DNA of 64,000 nt from JAJZAM01 sp027391075. GTDB taxonomy: Bacteria; Actinomycetota; Acidimicrobiia; Acidimicrobiales; Palsa-688. This document shows positions 1 through 8,436 of the stretch, piece by piece (within the stretch, counting starts at the first letter, position 1; each line of letters begins with the position of its first letter). Made by a program: the position numbers and the translations under genes. Under the pieces are notes generated by a model, which was not told the origin of the DNA, searched no databases, and was given only the letters and a program-made list of their open reading frames with translations. Location: the NCBI GenBank assembly GCA_027391075.1, contig DAHYHI010000115.1:7594-71593 (forward strand), in the 5' to 3' direction.

Positions 1-833
1 GTGTCGGGCTCTGGGGGTATCTTCTGCTTAGTGGGGTCGGGTGACGATTTAGTTCGGTGTTTGTGGTCCAGATCCGGTGCGGCGGCGAGAAGCTCGGCCG
101 TGTAGGGATGCATCGGATGGGTGATCACTTCGCCAGCGGGTCCGCACTCGATCAGTCGCCCGGCGTACATGACGCCTATACGGTCAGAAAGACGACGAAC
201 GACCATAACGTCATGAGAGATAAACAGGTATGCTACTGAGTGTGTAGCTTGGAGTTCGGCTAGTAGGCGCAAGACCTTTGCGCGAGTCGGAGGGTCTAAT
301 CCGGTGACCGGCTCGTCACACACAATGAGCCTAGGTGTGGACGCCACTGCCCGTGCGATAGCAATTCGCTGGCACTGGCCGCCAGAGAGATCCATCGGCT
401 TACGACCGAGCAGTGTGGGGTCGAGTCCTACCTGTTCGGTAAGTCGCTCTATCGCAGCTACCCTCGCTTCGCGGCTATAGCGCTGGTGGATACGTAGCGG
501 TTCGCCAAGCGAGTCGATCACTCGGCGAGCGGGGTTGAGGGAGCCGATAGGATCTTGGAATACAACTTGGACCGACTTACCCTGTCCAGGAGCTCTTCTT
601 ATACGAAGCGGCTTAACCTCGACTCCGTCGATTTTGATGCTACCCTCCTTCGGGTTCACTAAACCAAGGACTGCGCGACCTAAGCTGGTCTTACCCGAAC
701 CGGACTCTCCAAGAATGCCGAAGGTGGTTCCTTCAGCGACTTCGAGGCTTACAGAGTCCACGGCCGTGGTCCTTTTCGCTCCATGACCGTAGGTGACTGT
801 GAGGTTTTCGACTTCGAGGACCGGTCGGCTCAC
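1..833 (-). CDS. Oligopeptide-type ABC transporter ATP-binding protein, C-terminus beyond window
   Basis: Second ATPase of a Dpp/Opp-type importer, energising uptake at the inner face of the membrane. I translated it by hand from a GTG at 833-831, and the frame stays open to position 1, so at least 277 residues are present. Visible motifs are Walker A GESGSGKT near residue 38, signature LSGGQ, Walker B LIVCDEP, the switch stretch LFISHD, and the family-specific tail HPYTAELLAA. The GTG overlaps the TGA of the permease-ATPase fusion upstream (GTGA), so the two are probably translationally coupled. The residues after the HPYTAELL element look like the normal short tail, so little of the protein should be missing. 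No substrate-binding protein is visible; it may lie to the left. The substrate cannot be read from the sequence; Opp-type systems also import oligosaccharides and metals. Confidence 0.9.
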   Translation of the reverse strand, partial: MSRPVLEVENLTVTYGHGAKRTTAVDSVSLEVAEGTTFGILGESGSGKTSLGRAVLGLVNPKEGSIKIDGVEVKPLRIRRAPGQGKSVQVVFQDPIGSLNPARRVIDSLGEPLRIHQRYSREARVAAIERLTEQVGLDPTLLGRKPMDLSGGQCQRIAIARAVASTPRLIVCDEPVTGLDPPTRAKVLRLLAELQATHSVAYLFISHDVMVVRRLSDRIGVMYAGRLIECGPAGEVITHPMHPYTAELLAAAPDLDHKHRTKSSPDPTKQKIPPEPD

Positions 834-2635
834 AGTTGTCGGAGTGATGTAGAAGTTTGGAGGGGATCGCTAAGGGTCACGTCAGGGGTGTCCAGAGACA
901 TTTCGGTGGCTAAGAGAGCCCTGGTGTAGGGATGGCGGGGACGATCGGTTAGGTCGCCGGCCGGCCCTTGTTCGACGATTCGTCCAGCTCTCATGACGGC
1001 TATCCGATCACAGATATCAGAGACTACGGCGAGGTCATGGCTTATGAACAGCATCGCCATTGCCTCCTGGCTCTGCAGTTCCCTCAGGAGGTCGAGGATT
1101 CTTCGCTGCACGGTGGTGTCCAGTGCTGTCGTTGGTTCATCAGCTATGAGGAGGTCCGGTGAGCACGCAAGCGCCGCTGCGATCATCACTCGCTGCATCT
1201 GCCCTCCGGATAGCTGGTGGGGATAGTCGTTGACTCTTTTAGATGGTCGTTGTACCCCCACCCGCCCTAGGAGTTCTACGGCTTGACGCTTCGCTTGGCT
1301 GCGACTCAGTTGGCGGTGGATTCGGAGCGGCTCTGCGATCTGCGAGCCGATGTTACGGACAGGGTCAAGAGATCTGGCAGGGTTTTGGAAGATCATTGCA
1401 ATACGGTCCCCCCTGATCGCATTCATGGATGTATCTGACATGCGGAGCAGGTCGTGTGAGCCCAGATGAATCGACCCGGCAATCACTCGGATGCCAGGGG
1501 GGAGGAGGCCGATCAGAGCTAGAGCAGTCATTGACTTGCCAGAGCCTGACTCACCGACCAAGCCAAGGGCCTCGCCTTTGGCTAGGACCAAGCTGAGGTC
1601 TTCGACGATCTGAGTCTCTTCGGGTGCCGCAGAGCGATCAGCAGTCCCGACCACCGAGACGCACAGGCTGTCTACGACCAGTGCTGGCTCGCTCGGCAGT
1701 ATTCGTCCGGTTGCTTCCTCGGCTGGTTGTTCGGTGCCATTCGACCTGACGGCTGAAGCAAGCACGTTCAGGTTTCCCAATGGCCGTGGCTTCGAGCGAC
1801 CAGCGGTGCCAGCTGCGTTACGTAGGCCATCACCTAGGGTCTGAACGGAGAGGACCGTGAGGAACAGGGCCAGTCCCGGTGGCAGCGCAAGAAAGGGGTC
1901 GTTGTCGATCTGGCTCCGAGCGCTGTTGAGCATCGATCCCCAACTGGCTTGGGGCGCTTGGACGCCGAGACCGATGAAGCTCAGCGCAGCTTCAGCGAGA
2001 AGCATATGAGCGAAGGTGAGGGTCGCTTGAACTACCAGCGGGCCTAAGACATTCGGCATGACCTCCCGCAACAAGACATGAGATGCGGTCTCTCCGGTGA
2101 CACGAGCGGCGTCGATATAGTCGCGGTGGCGCACTGACATCACCACGCCGCGCGCCAGCCTTGCGTAGGCGACCGAAGCCAGCAGACCGAGAGTGACCAT
2201 TGCGTGCAGCAAGCTTGGCCCGACTGCGCCGACCACTGCGATCGCTACGATGAGGCCAGGTAATGCGAGGACAGCGTCGACGGCCCGCATAGATATGCGG
2301 TCCCAAAGGCCACCGATGTATCCGGCGCTCACGCCTACAGCCAGGCCAAGGGCCACCGCCACGAACGTGCCGATTGCGGCGGCGGGTAGCGCCACTCGGG
2401 CAGCGAATATTGCACGGCTCAAGGTATCCCGACCGAGGTTGTCGGTGCCTAACAGATGCTGCCACGATGGCCCAAGGTTCGTGGCTAGGAGGTTCTGGCT
2501 GTTCGGATTGTACGGCGTGATTAGCGGAGCCAAGAGCGCAGCGCCGCAGACCACTACTAACCAGATGGCTGCGAGCAACACGCCATGCGTCAATCGTATC
2601 CTCGACCATTTGACGAGGTCTTGGAAGAATTTCAT
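830..2635 (-). CDS. Fused ABC permease (DppC-like) and ATPase (DppD-like)
   Basis: A 601-residue fusion of two importer subunits normally made separately. Residues 1-290 are a DppC-type permease with an N-terminal membrane segment (about 18-38), several further hydrophobic segments and an EAA-type loop near 172-195 (DYIDAARVTGE). A linker of about 30 residues follows. Residues 318-601 are an ATPase with Walker A GESGSGKS at 361-368, LSGGQ at 475-479 and Walker B LLIADE at 495-500, ending in the family element HPYTRALLA. Such permease/ATP-binding fusions are known in actinobacteria. Here it would sit between the separate DppB permease and the separate DppF-like ATPase, giving three polypeptides for four core domains. 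The ATG overlaps the upstream stop as ATGA. Confidence 0.92.
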   Translation of the reverse strand: MKFFQDLVKWSRIRLTHGVLLAAIWLVVVCGAALLAPLITPYNPNSQNLLATNLGPSWQHLLGTDNLGRDTLSRAIFAARVALPAAAIGTFVAVALGLAVGVSAGYIGGLWDRISMRAVDAVLALPGLIVAIAVVGAVGPSLLHAMVTLGLLASVAYARLARGVVMSVRHRDYIDAARVTGETASHVLLREVMPNVLGPLVVQATLTFAHMLLAEAALSFIGLGVQAPQASWGSMLNSARSQIDNDPFLALPPGLALFLTVLSVQTLGDGLRNAAGTAGRSKPRPLGNLNVLASAVRSNGTEQPAEEATGRILPSEPALVVDSLCVSVVGTADRSAAPEETQIVEDLSLVLAKGEALGLVGESGSGKSMTALALIGLLPPGIRVIAGSIHLGSHDLLRMSDTSMNAIRGDRIAMIFQNPARSLDPVRNIGSQIAEPLRIHRQLSRSQAKRQAVELLGRVGVQRPSKRVNDYPHQLSGGQMQRVMIAAALACSPDLLIADEPTTALDTTVQRRILDLLRELQSQEAMAMLFISHDLAVVSDICDRIAVMRAGRIVEQGPAGDLTDRPRHPYTRALLATEMSLDTPDVTLSDPLQTSTSLRQL

Positions 2636-3579
2636 GCTAGCCTGACTCTCGGATCCAAGACGCTATATATGAGATCTGTTCCCAGGTTCACCGCTATGAC
2701 AAGCAGTGATATTACGACGACGACCCCTTGCACTACCGGAAGGTCGTGGTCTTGAACCGAGCTAATAAGAAGCTGGCCAACACCGTTGAGGCCGAAGATC
2801 TGTTCTACTACGACGGCCCCACCCATCAGCGTGGCGAAATGAAACGAACTGATCGTCACCACTGGTATCGACGCGTTCTTCAAGCCGTGCCGGATTAGCG
2901 CCTGAAAGTGGGAGAGGCCCCTGGCTCGAGCTGCTCGCACGAAATCTTGCGACATCGCCGCTACAAGAGCGCGTTGAGTGTGCCTGGCGATTGCTGCTCC
3001 GGGTGCCACCGACAGAGCCAGAGATCCGAGAGCGATCGAACGAAGCCATTCGAAAGGATTTGTCCCCAGCGGAACATACCCTGTTGCAGGGAAAGCCCTA
3101 GTCCAGATTGCCAGCGGGATCACCAGCAGGATCGCCACCCAGAAACCTGGCAGGGACAGCCCGACCGCGCTGAGAAGGCTGACCCCCCTGTCGCCATGAC
3201 CTCCAGGACGCAGCGCCGCTGTCAATCCAAGTCCGACTCCCCCGATGAGTGCCAGTACCATCCCCACCACCGCCAACGATAACGTGACCGGAAGCCGGGT
3301 CCATATGAGAGATACAACCGACTGACCATTGATGACAGAATTGCCTAAGCGCCCCTCGACTGCGTGAGACAGCCAACTGAGGTATTGTGCAACTATCGGT
3401 CGATCCACGCCTAACTGATGGTTCAGTTGGGCTATTTGGCTATTGGTGGCGTCAGTTCCTAAGATCACCGCCGCAGGGCTTCCGGGCAGGAACTGCAGAA
3501 GCGAGAAGCTTGCCACCGAAACAACCAGCAGCACCGGTATCAAACTCAGCAGCCTGGATCGGACAAGTCTGAAGTTCAT
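2632..3579 (-). CDS. Oligopeptide-type ABC transporter permease (DppB-like)
   Basis: Integral membrane permease of 315 residues, the usual DppB length. It has an N-terminal membrane helix, a long loop containing GTDATNSQIAQLNHQLGVD (family hallmark after the first helix), then five more hydrophobic segments. The EAA-like cytoplasmic loop FVRAARARGLSHFQALIRHG couples to the ATPase. The end LGTDLIYSVLDPRVRL is typical of the family. It overlaps the fusion gene downstream and the hydratase-like gene upstream by 4 nt each, so it belongs to one transcript starting before the sulfatase gene. Codon use is less GC-rich at third positions than in genes right of 8.6 kb. Confidence 0.92.
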   Translation of the reverse strand: MNFRLVRSRLLSLIPVLLVVSVASFSLLQFLPGSPAAVILGTDATNSQIAQLNHQLGVDRPIVAQYLSWLSHAVEGRLGNSVINGQSVVSLIWTRLPVTLSLAVVGMVLALIGGVGLGLTAALRPGGHGDRGVSLLSAVGLSLPGFWVAILLVIPLAIWTRAFPATGYVPLGTNPFEWLRSIALGSLALSVAPGAAIARHTQRALVAAMSQDFVRAARARGLSHFQALIRHGLKNASIPVVTISSFHFATLMGGAVVVEQIFGLNGVGQLLISSVQDHDLPVVQGVVVVISLLVIAVNLGTDLIYSVLDPRVRLA

Positions 3580-4319
3580 CGCTTATCGCTGCTGCGTTCG
3601 AAAGTTGCGCTGAGTAGGCGGCGTTGTTCTAACTGTGACTGGAGGTATTGCCGTCCGGAGAGTCCACCCCGTGAACGGGTTATGAGAGCCTTGGTCACGG
3701 CGACGACGTCACGGTTGTTGCGTGCCAGCAGCGCAGCAAGGGCGTGCCCGGCAGCGGCGCCCGATCCTGGTGGAACCGACTCTGTCGCTATGCCAAGACG
3801 GGCAAGTTCCACCCCGTCGACAGGTTGACCGGTCAGAGCCACACGAGTTGCCAGCGACTCGGTGTGCTTTAGCGCTAGCAACGCGACGTTCAGCCATGGC
3901 GCGAAAGCAACGGAGTCGAAGGTGACTTCGGGAACGTGCAGGACAGCGTTATACTCCGCGATCAAAAAATCGGCGCAGAGTGCGAGAGCTGCCCCAGCAG
4001 CATATGCATATCCTGTCAAGACAGCTACGACAGGCTTCGGCGAATCGAGCAGACTTGCGTGGAGGTCGAGACGCAGTGCTGCCAAGTCGAATCCGTCTCG
4101 AGCCTTTCGGATTGCCGGCAGGTCGAGGCCACCCGAAAAGTTCGCTCCTCTCCCTCGTAGCGTCATCACGCTACAGTCCGACGAATTAATCAAGGCTTTA
4201 ACAGCAGCGCACAGCTCTTCGAGCATCTGCGGGCTCATCCGGTTGTCATGCTCGGGCCGGTCCAAGATTATCTCGGCGATACCATCCCGAAGGTCTACGC
4301 TAACGGCTGGGTCCGTCAC
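3576..4319 (-). CDS. Enoyl-CoA hydratase/isomerase-family (crotonase fold) protein
   Basis: Crotonase-fold protein of 247 residues. The oxyanion-hole segments are recognisable (GANFSGGLDLP near residue 60 and AYAAGAALALCADFLIAE near 105). In the catalytic region, the usual PE-x-x-x-G-x-x-P is HVPEVTFDSVAFAPW, so one acidic residue is kept but the following glycine motif is altered. That makes true hydratase activity uncertain; an isomerase, hydrolase or lyase of the same fold is equally possible. It sits between an SDR and the importer genes with 4-nt overlaps on both sides, so it acts in the same pathway as the imported substrate. Confidence 0.85.
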   Translation of the reverse strand: MTDPAVSVDLRDGIAEIILDRPEHDNRMSPQMLEELCAAVKALINSSDCSVMTLRGRGANFSGGLDLPAIRKARDGFDLAALRLDLHASLLDSPKPVVAVLTGYAYAAGAALALCADFLIAEYNAVLHVPEVTFDSVAFAPWLNVALLALKHTESLATRVALTGQPVDGVELARLGIATESVPPGSGAAAGHALAALLARNNRDVVAVTKALITRSRGGLSGRQYLQSQLEQRRLLSATFERSSDKR

Positions 4320-5077
4320 GACACTTCAACTCTAGCAACAGAGGGATCGACTGTAACTTGGCCATCAGGACGATTCGACTTATAGAGAGGGTACTGTTTC
4401 ATGTCCCAGTACACGCCACCTGTTGGACCGTTGTCGGGCAAGCTGGCCAGCCAACGTGCTGTGGGATAAACACTTTCTGGCGAGTTAGTGCCCAGAGGAT
4501 TCATGGACGAGGACACTGGGCCCGGTATGAGACAGTTCACCAGTATTCCCGAGTCATGAACCTCCTTCGCTACGCTAACTGAGAGGGCGTATAAGCCAGC
4601 TTTAGTTGCCGCATAGGAGGACATGCCAGGAGGACATCTCTCTGCCGCTCGAGAGATGACATTGATAATTCTGCCGTAGTGACGAGCCTTCATGTGCGGA
4701 ATTACTGCTGACATCAGATGCAGTGGAGCTATGAGGTTAACTGAGATAACGCGAGTGGACTGAGCTAGGTTTATCTCAGCAAGATTGCCCTTGACTACGA
4801 TTCCAGCATTGTTTACTAGGACATCGATCTTCTCATAGCGAGTCAGCACTTCTGAGACCATCTCCTCCACGGCAACCGGATCACTAAGATCGCAGGTGAG
4901 GATCGCAAATGTCGGATACTCTAAGGATTTGCTCTCGGGCCAATTAACGTCACAACCGACCACGTGTGCTCCCTCTCGAGCGAAGTTCGTGCTAATAGCC
5001 GCACCTATTCCATTCGCAGCACCTGTTACCAGAATTACCCTATTTGCTAGTGTGTCGGCTGCCGATGTGTTAGTCAT
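4316..5077 (-). CDS. SDR family oxidoreductase
   Basis: Classical short-chain dehydrogenase of 253 residues. The cofactor motif TGAANGIG is near residue 19, NNAG near 90, and the catalytic YAATK near 155. The Asp after the second strand (CDVNW) would favour NAD over NADP (inference). The C-terminus is slightly unusual: after PGPVSSSMNP it lacks the common IDGG end. The gene overlaps the sulfatase stop by 8 nt and the hydratase-like gene by 4 nt. Probable role is oxidation of a hydroxyl on the desulfated product (context only). Confidence 0.88.
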   Translation of the reverse strand: MTNTSAADTLANRVILVTGAANGIGAAISTNFAREGAHVVGCDVNWPESKSLEYPTFAILTCDLSDPVAVEEMVSEVLTRYEKIDVLVNNAGIVVKGNLAEINLAQSTRVISVNLIAPLHLMSAVIPHMKARHYGRIINVISRAAERCPPGMSSYAATKAGLYALSVSVAKEVHDSGILVNCLIPGPVSSSMNPLGTNSPESVYPTARWLASLPDNGPTGGVYWDMKQYPLYKSNRPDGQVTVDPSVARVEVS

Positions 5078-6518
5078 CGTTATGCCGGGAGGCGATATAG
5101 GGTTTAAGATGCTCCGTTATGAGGCCAGAGACATCGTCTAACACGCTGGCAGAGCTAGCAATGTTGTAGTTCTCGCAGGGATCTACCTTCAAGTCGAATA
5201 CTTGAAGAAGTTCTCCAGTGTCAGCGTCGGCTACCACCTTATGACGACCGTTGGACACCATAACCAGGCCAAGGTTCTCACTCCTCACAGCCTCCCGTAC
5301 TGCGATAGGTAGGTGCTCGTCGTTAAAAAGGGCGTGACCGTGACCAGTGGGGTCGGATTCCACATGAGCTATCTGACGGATCGTTGCCGCAAGGTCGACG
5401 TGCTCAGCTAGATGAGGGGAGTTGATATTCCGCAAAGCTGAACCAAGTCGGCCAGGGGGACGTATGATAAGAGGCACTCGTACAGACTCTTCGTAGAAGA
5501 CTTGTTTGCCAAATAGTCCGTGGGATCCAAGCATTTCGCCGTGGTCGGAGGTGTATATGATCCACGTTCGGTCCATCATTTGATTTCTTGATAGAGTCTC
5601 GATGACTAGCGATATAGCCTCGTCTATAATGGAGATGTCTGCTAGGTAAGCACGTATGGCTCTCCTGATGGCGGTAGAGCTCACGAAAGCGGGGTCGCTT
5701 GTGATGAAGATTGGCCTCCTTTTCTCGGAGGATCCAGATTGGCTATCGGGAACACTCGGACGCATGATCGATCCAAGTCGGACGTCCGCATCCGCATACT
5801 CCTCGACATCCGCTTTCGGCGCGTCATAAGGGCTATGAGGCCCAGGCCAACCCACCCAGAGAAGGAATGGCTGCCGGTCTGAATAGTTATCGATCCACTC
5901 GGCAACCTTGCGGCCTAGCCAACGGTCGACATGGTGGCGTCCGGCGAAGGGAACTGGTGTTGCAGAGAGGTAGTGGGTGCCAAATAACATATCTGGGTTG
6001 CTGCGATCCCTAGGTATTGATGCCCGCACTGACCTGTGATAGTCGTCGAGAAGTTCGAGCGATTGTAGATAGTCGCTGTAGCTATCCCTGACTACCAATG
6101 ACGCAACTTTACCGACAAGTTCGTCGCTGTAGCGGAACCCGAGTGATTCCATATAATCACGCCTCTGGTTCACGTGACTGTAGGGCCCACCGTGTTCCCA
6201 GAAGTGCATCTTTCCTATCTCAGCTGTGAAATATCCTGCCTCAGAAAGGGCTCGAACAAAGTTGGTAATACCAGCTGGCACTTGACCTCGGTTGCTGTCT
6301 ATCCTGTGTGAGCTTACGAGTTTTTCGGTGAGCAAGGATGCACGTGCAGGCATGCACAAGGGTGCGTTACAGTAAGCTCGGTCGAATCTGACGCCCTCGG
6401 ATGCGAGACGGTCGATCGCTGGAGTCATCACAGCACTGTCGCCGTAGCAACGCGACCGCGATGCCTGGTGCTGGTCTGCCATCAGTAGAACTATGTTGTC
6501 GCGTACCACAGGCGTCAT
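5070..6518 (-). CDS. Sulfatase (formylglycine type)
   Basis: Arylsulfatase-superfamily hydrolase of 482 residues that should release sulfate from an organic sulfate ester. The formylglycine site is C55-M-P-A-R59 followed by SLLT, matching the C-x-P-x-R signature modified by the formylglycine-generating enzyme. Metal and sulfate ligands appear as LLMADQHQ near residues 11-18 and YTSDHGEMLGSHGLFGK near 330. No signal peptide is visible, so the enzyme is probably cytoplasmic and acts after uptake by the Opp-type importer in the same operon. First gene of the leftward operon; its start lies about 40 bp from two overlapping palindromes. The maturase gene is not in this window. Confidence 0.93.
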   Translation of the reverse strand: MTPVVRDNIVLLMADQHQASRSRCYGDSAVMTPAIDRLASEGVRFDRAYCNAPLCMPARASLLTEKLVSSHRIDSNRGQVPAGITNFVRALSEAGYFTAEIGKMHFWEHGGPYSHVNQRRDYMESLGFRYSDELVGKVASLVVRDSYSDYLQSLELLDDYHRSVRASIPRDRSNPDMLFGTHYLSATPVPFAGRHHVDRWLGRKVAEWIDNYSDRQPFLLWVGWPGPHSPYDAPKADVEEYADADVRLGSIMRPSVPDSQSGSSEKRRPIFITSDPAFVSSTAIRRAIRAYLADISIIDEAISLVIETLSRNQMMDRTWIIYTSDHGEMLGSHGLFGKQVFYEESVRVPLIIRPPGRLGSALRNINSPHLAEHVDLAATIRQIAHVESDPTGHGHALFNDEHLPIAVREAVRSENLGLVMVSNGRHKVVADADTGELLQVFDLKVDPCENYNIASSASVLDDVSGLITEHLKPYIASRHNDD

Positions 6519-6560
6519 GGACCTCTCATTGCTTCAAGTGTTCCCGGGGGTGTCCGACGA

Positions 6561-6581
6561 ACGTGTCACGTTATGATAACG
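6561..6581. promoter_or_regulatory. Two overlapping palindromes, candidate operator for the sulfatase operon
   Basis: ACGTGTCACGT (6561-6571, arms of 5 around one base) overlaps CGTTATGATAACG (6569-6581, perfect arms of 6 around one base). They lie 43-63 bp upstream of the sulfatase start, where an operator for the divergent LacI-type regulator would be expected. The odd-length centre differs from the usual CG-centred LacI-family site, so the cognate factor is uncertain. Confidence 0.4.
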
Positions 6582-6652
6582 ATTACCTAGTCACTTCGCA
6601 ACAGGTGTTGAAATGAGCTACCGATCCAGGCATGAATGTCGAGCACAACGGT

Positions 6653-6814
6653 GGGAGCGGGGAGACCACCCTTTAGGTGGGGAGCAGTGGCTCATTGCTG
6701 AAGCTAAGTCCTCCCTTCCGTGCTAGTTGGGGACCCATCAGGTGTTTTCGCACTAGGGGTTGACCTATAGCGGCTCGCCCAAGGCGGGGCCTCCTTCATG
6801 CACGGTGCTATAGG
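6653..6814. other. Cluster of stem-forming inverted repeats
   Basis: Stem 1: CCACC (6666-6670) with GGTGG (6676-6680). Stem 2: AGCAGTG (6683-6689) with CATTGCT (6693-6699), one G-U pair. Both are enclosed by GGGAG (6653-6657) and CTCCC (6711-6715), giving a three-way shape. Further on, CCTATAGC (6764-6771) pairs perfectly with GCTATAGG (6807-6814) around an inner GC-rich hairpin. Possible readings are a structured RNA, leader elements, or the end of a decayed IS200/IS605-type element (the first hairpin with a CTTTA loop resembles such ends). None is proven. Confidence 0.3.
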
Positions 6815-7071
6815 GTAAACTCGCTTGGCGCGGCGATTCTGTCGTGGACCGTTCATCAGTATCCGACTAGCTCCCTGGAAATGAGGGTCGCTTGCTCTCA
6901 GCGAGTAGCCGAGACATGCATCAAGGTATACGGGCGTTGGGATGTCGACTGCATCTAGCAGCCGGTGGGTTAGCCCTAGTTGGTGATATCGTGCGAGCGC
7001 AGAGTCCTCAGGCGCAACTACGGTTGCAATGAGGACGACGACGAGGCGAATGCTAGAACGCCGAGGGTTTT

Positions 7072-7133
7072 ACTCTCATTTTGCCGCAAATCGCAACTCT
7101 GAAACCTGCTGGAGCGGATGTAGGAATGAGAGT
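7072..7133. repeat. Spaced 9-bp inverted repeat upstream of the LacI gene
   Basis: ACTCTCATT (7072-7080) and AATGAGAGT (7125-7133) are exact reverse complements, offset by 53 bp, close to five helical turns. The pair lies 75-135 bp upstream of the regulator start. Two half-sites on the same face would suit autoregulation, but chance or an RNA stem cannot be excluded. Confidence 0.3.
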
Positions 7134-7207
7134 TCTGGCAGGCCGAAACTAGTAGAATTGCGTGAGGTAGGAAGGGTTCAGAGTTGTGGCCGGGAGCCAG
7201 CGGAATA

Positions 7208-8248
7208 ATGTCGGCAGATCCGTCGACGGCGACGACGATCCGCGAGGTCGCTGCCCAAGCCGGTGTATCGACGGCAACTGTCTCGCGAGTCCTTAGCGGC
7301 AAGGGTTACGCCACAGAGTCTGTCCGCAAGTTAGTCTTTGACGCCGCTCAAGCACTGAACTATAGGCCGTCGCGTCAAGCAAGAGCCCTCCGGAGAGCGA
7401 AAACCAAGAGCATCGCCGTCCTAGTCAACGATCTGAGCAATCCCGTTCATCACGAGTTTTTGCGGGGGGTAGAGCACATCGCTAACCAAGCCGACTACAC
7501 GGTGCTCGTCGCAGACAGTCAACGCAACTCAGAGCTCGAATCGCAAATCCTCAGTCGACTCCTTGCCGAAGGCATCGATGGAATCTTGATGGCCGGCTCG
7601 CGGCCCACGGCTGACATCGTGGATGCTTTTTCAAAGCGGAACATCCCGATCATGCCGTTTGTTGGACGTGACGGGCAAGTCAGGGAGCTGGAGTGGGAGA
7701 AGGCAGAAGCAATTGCTTCCAGGGAGATGGTTGAGCACTTGCTGAACCTTGGCCATCGTCGCGTCGCTATTGTCGTTGCTGCGCCGGACCGGGTTAAATC
7801 GCGGACCCTTATTCGCCGCTCGAGGCTAGACATCCCGCGCACGGAACTGGCCAAGGTATCTGGAACCTTAATCCAGGTGCAAGTTGAGATTCGTGACTTG
7901 TACCGGTCATGTCTAAGTCACCTAGCCGCACTCTTTGGTGGTACGAGCCCTCCTACAGCCGTGATCGTTAGCGGCCATCGCCTATTACCAGCCGTCCTGA
8001 TGGCCATACGGGATTGCCATCTACAGATACCTGCCGATGTTTCTCTCGTCGCATACGGGGACTCTGAATGGGCAATGGCTTTCCAGCCAGCCTTGTCGGT
8101 CGTTAGTCACGACGTCTATGTCGAGGCGATCGGGTACACCCGGACTCTGCTGGCGATGCTCGGGGACTGTGATCTATCAGAACTTGAGGGGACGGAAGTG
8201 ATATCTCGTTTCACGCCTCGCGCAAGTTGCGCACCACCTCGGATCTAG
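7208..8248 (+). CDS. LacI-family transcriptional regulator
   Basis: Regulator of 346 residues from the ATG at 7208, preferred over a TTG 24 bp upstream because the LacI helix-turn-helix (TTIREVAAQAGVSTATVSRV) then begins at the usual distance from the N-terminus. The hinge helix is YRPSRQARALRR, and the ligand-binding core begins SIAVLVNDLSNPVHHEF and runs to the end. Effector is unknown; the family usually senses sugars or nucleosides. It is divergent from the sulfatase/importer operon across a repeat-rich gap and is the obvious candidate regulator of that operon. A compact hairpin follows the stop. Confidence 0.92.
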   Translation: MSADPSTATTIREVAAQAGVSTATVSRVLSGKGYATESVRKLVFDAAQALNYRPSRQARALRRAKTKSIAVLVNDLSNPVHHEFLRGVEHIANQADYTVLVADSQRNSELESQILSRLLAEGIDGILMAGSRPTADIVDAFSKRNIPIMPFVGRDGQVRELEWEKAEAIASREMVEHLLNLGHRRVAIVVAAPDRVKSRTLIRRSRLDIPRTELAKVSGTLIQVQVEIRDLYRSCLSHLAALFGGTSPPTAVIVSGHRLLPAVLMAIRDCHLQIPADVSLVAYGDSEWAMAFQPALSVVSHDVYVEAIGYTRTLLAMLGDCDLSELEGTEVISRFTPRASCAPPRI

Positions 8249-8263
8249 TCCCTTCGAGGGACT
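8247..8263 (+). terminator. Hairpin at the LacI stop codon
   Basis: AGTCCCT and AGGGACT form a 7-bp stem around TCG, starting inside the TAG stop. No T-tract follows, so this is a possible but not canonical terminator. The rest of the gap to 8627 holds only the gene remnant described at 8437-8611. Confidence 0.4.
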
Positions 8264-8436
8264 CGGACCAGTAGATGATTCGGTTGTGCGAGGTTTCGGG
8301 CGTCCCCGGGCGACGCTGAACGGCCCCGAATGACGCCTATCCAAGCGTCCCGGAACGGGGTCCGACCCGTCGCCTGGCTTGATCAAGCAGTTTGATAGGA
8401 CCACTATGGGGGTGGAAATTCCTTGCGTATTCCTGA

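Larger units (their letters stand above)
6519..7207. other. 690-bp divergent intergenic region, repeat-rich, no credible gene
   Basis: This gap separates the leftward sulfatase operon from the rightward LacI gene and must carry both promoters. I found no ORF with convincing coding character. It contains overlapping palindromes (6561-6581), a cluster of stem-forming repeats (6653-6715 and 6764-6814), and a widely spaced 9-bp inverted repeat (7072-7080 with 7125-7133). These are listed separately. Confidence 0.7.

Noticed and set aside
6653..6715. Intact IS200/IS605 element or tnpB gene
   Set aside because: Only a hairpin resembling an element end is seen; no transposase or TnpB reading frame is nearby.
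6653..6814. RNase P RNA, tmRNA or SRP RNA
   Set aside because: I looked for their conserved core strings and did not find them.
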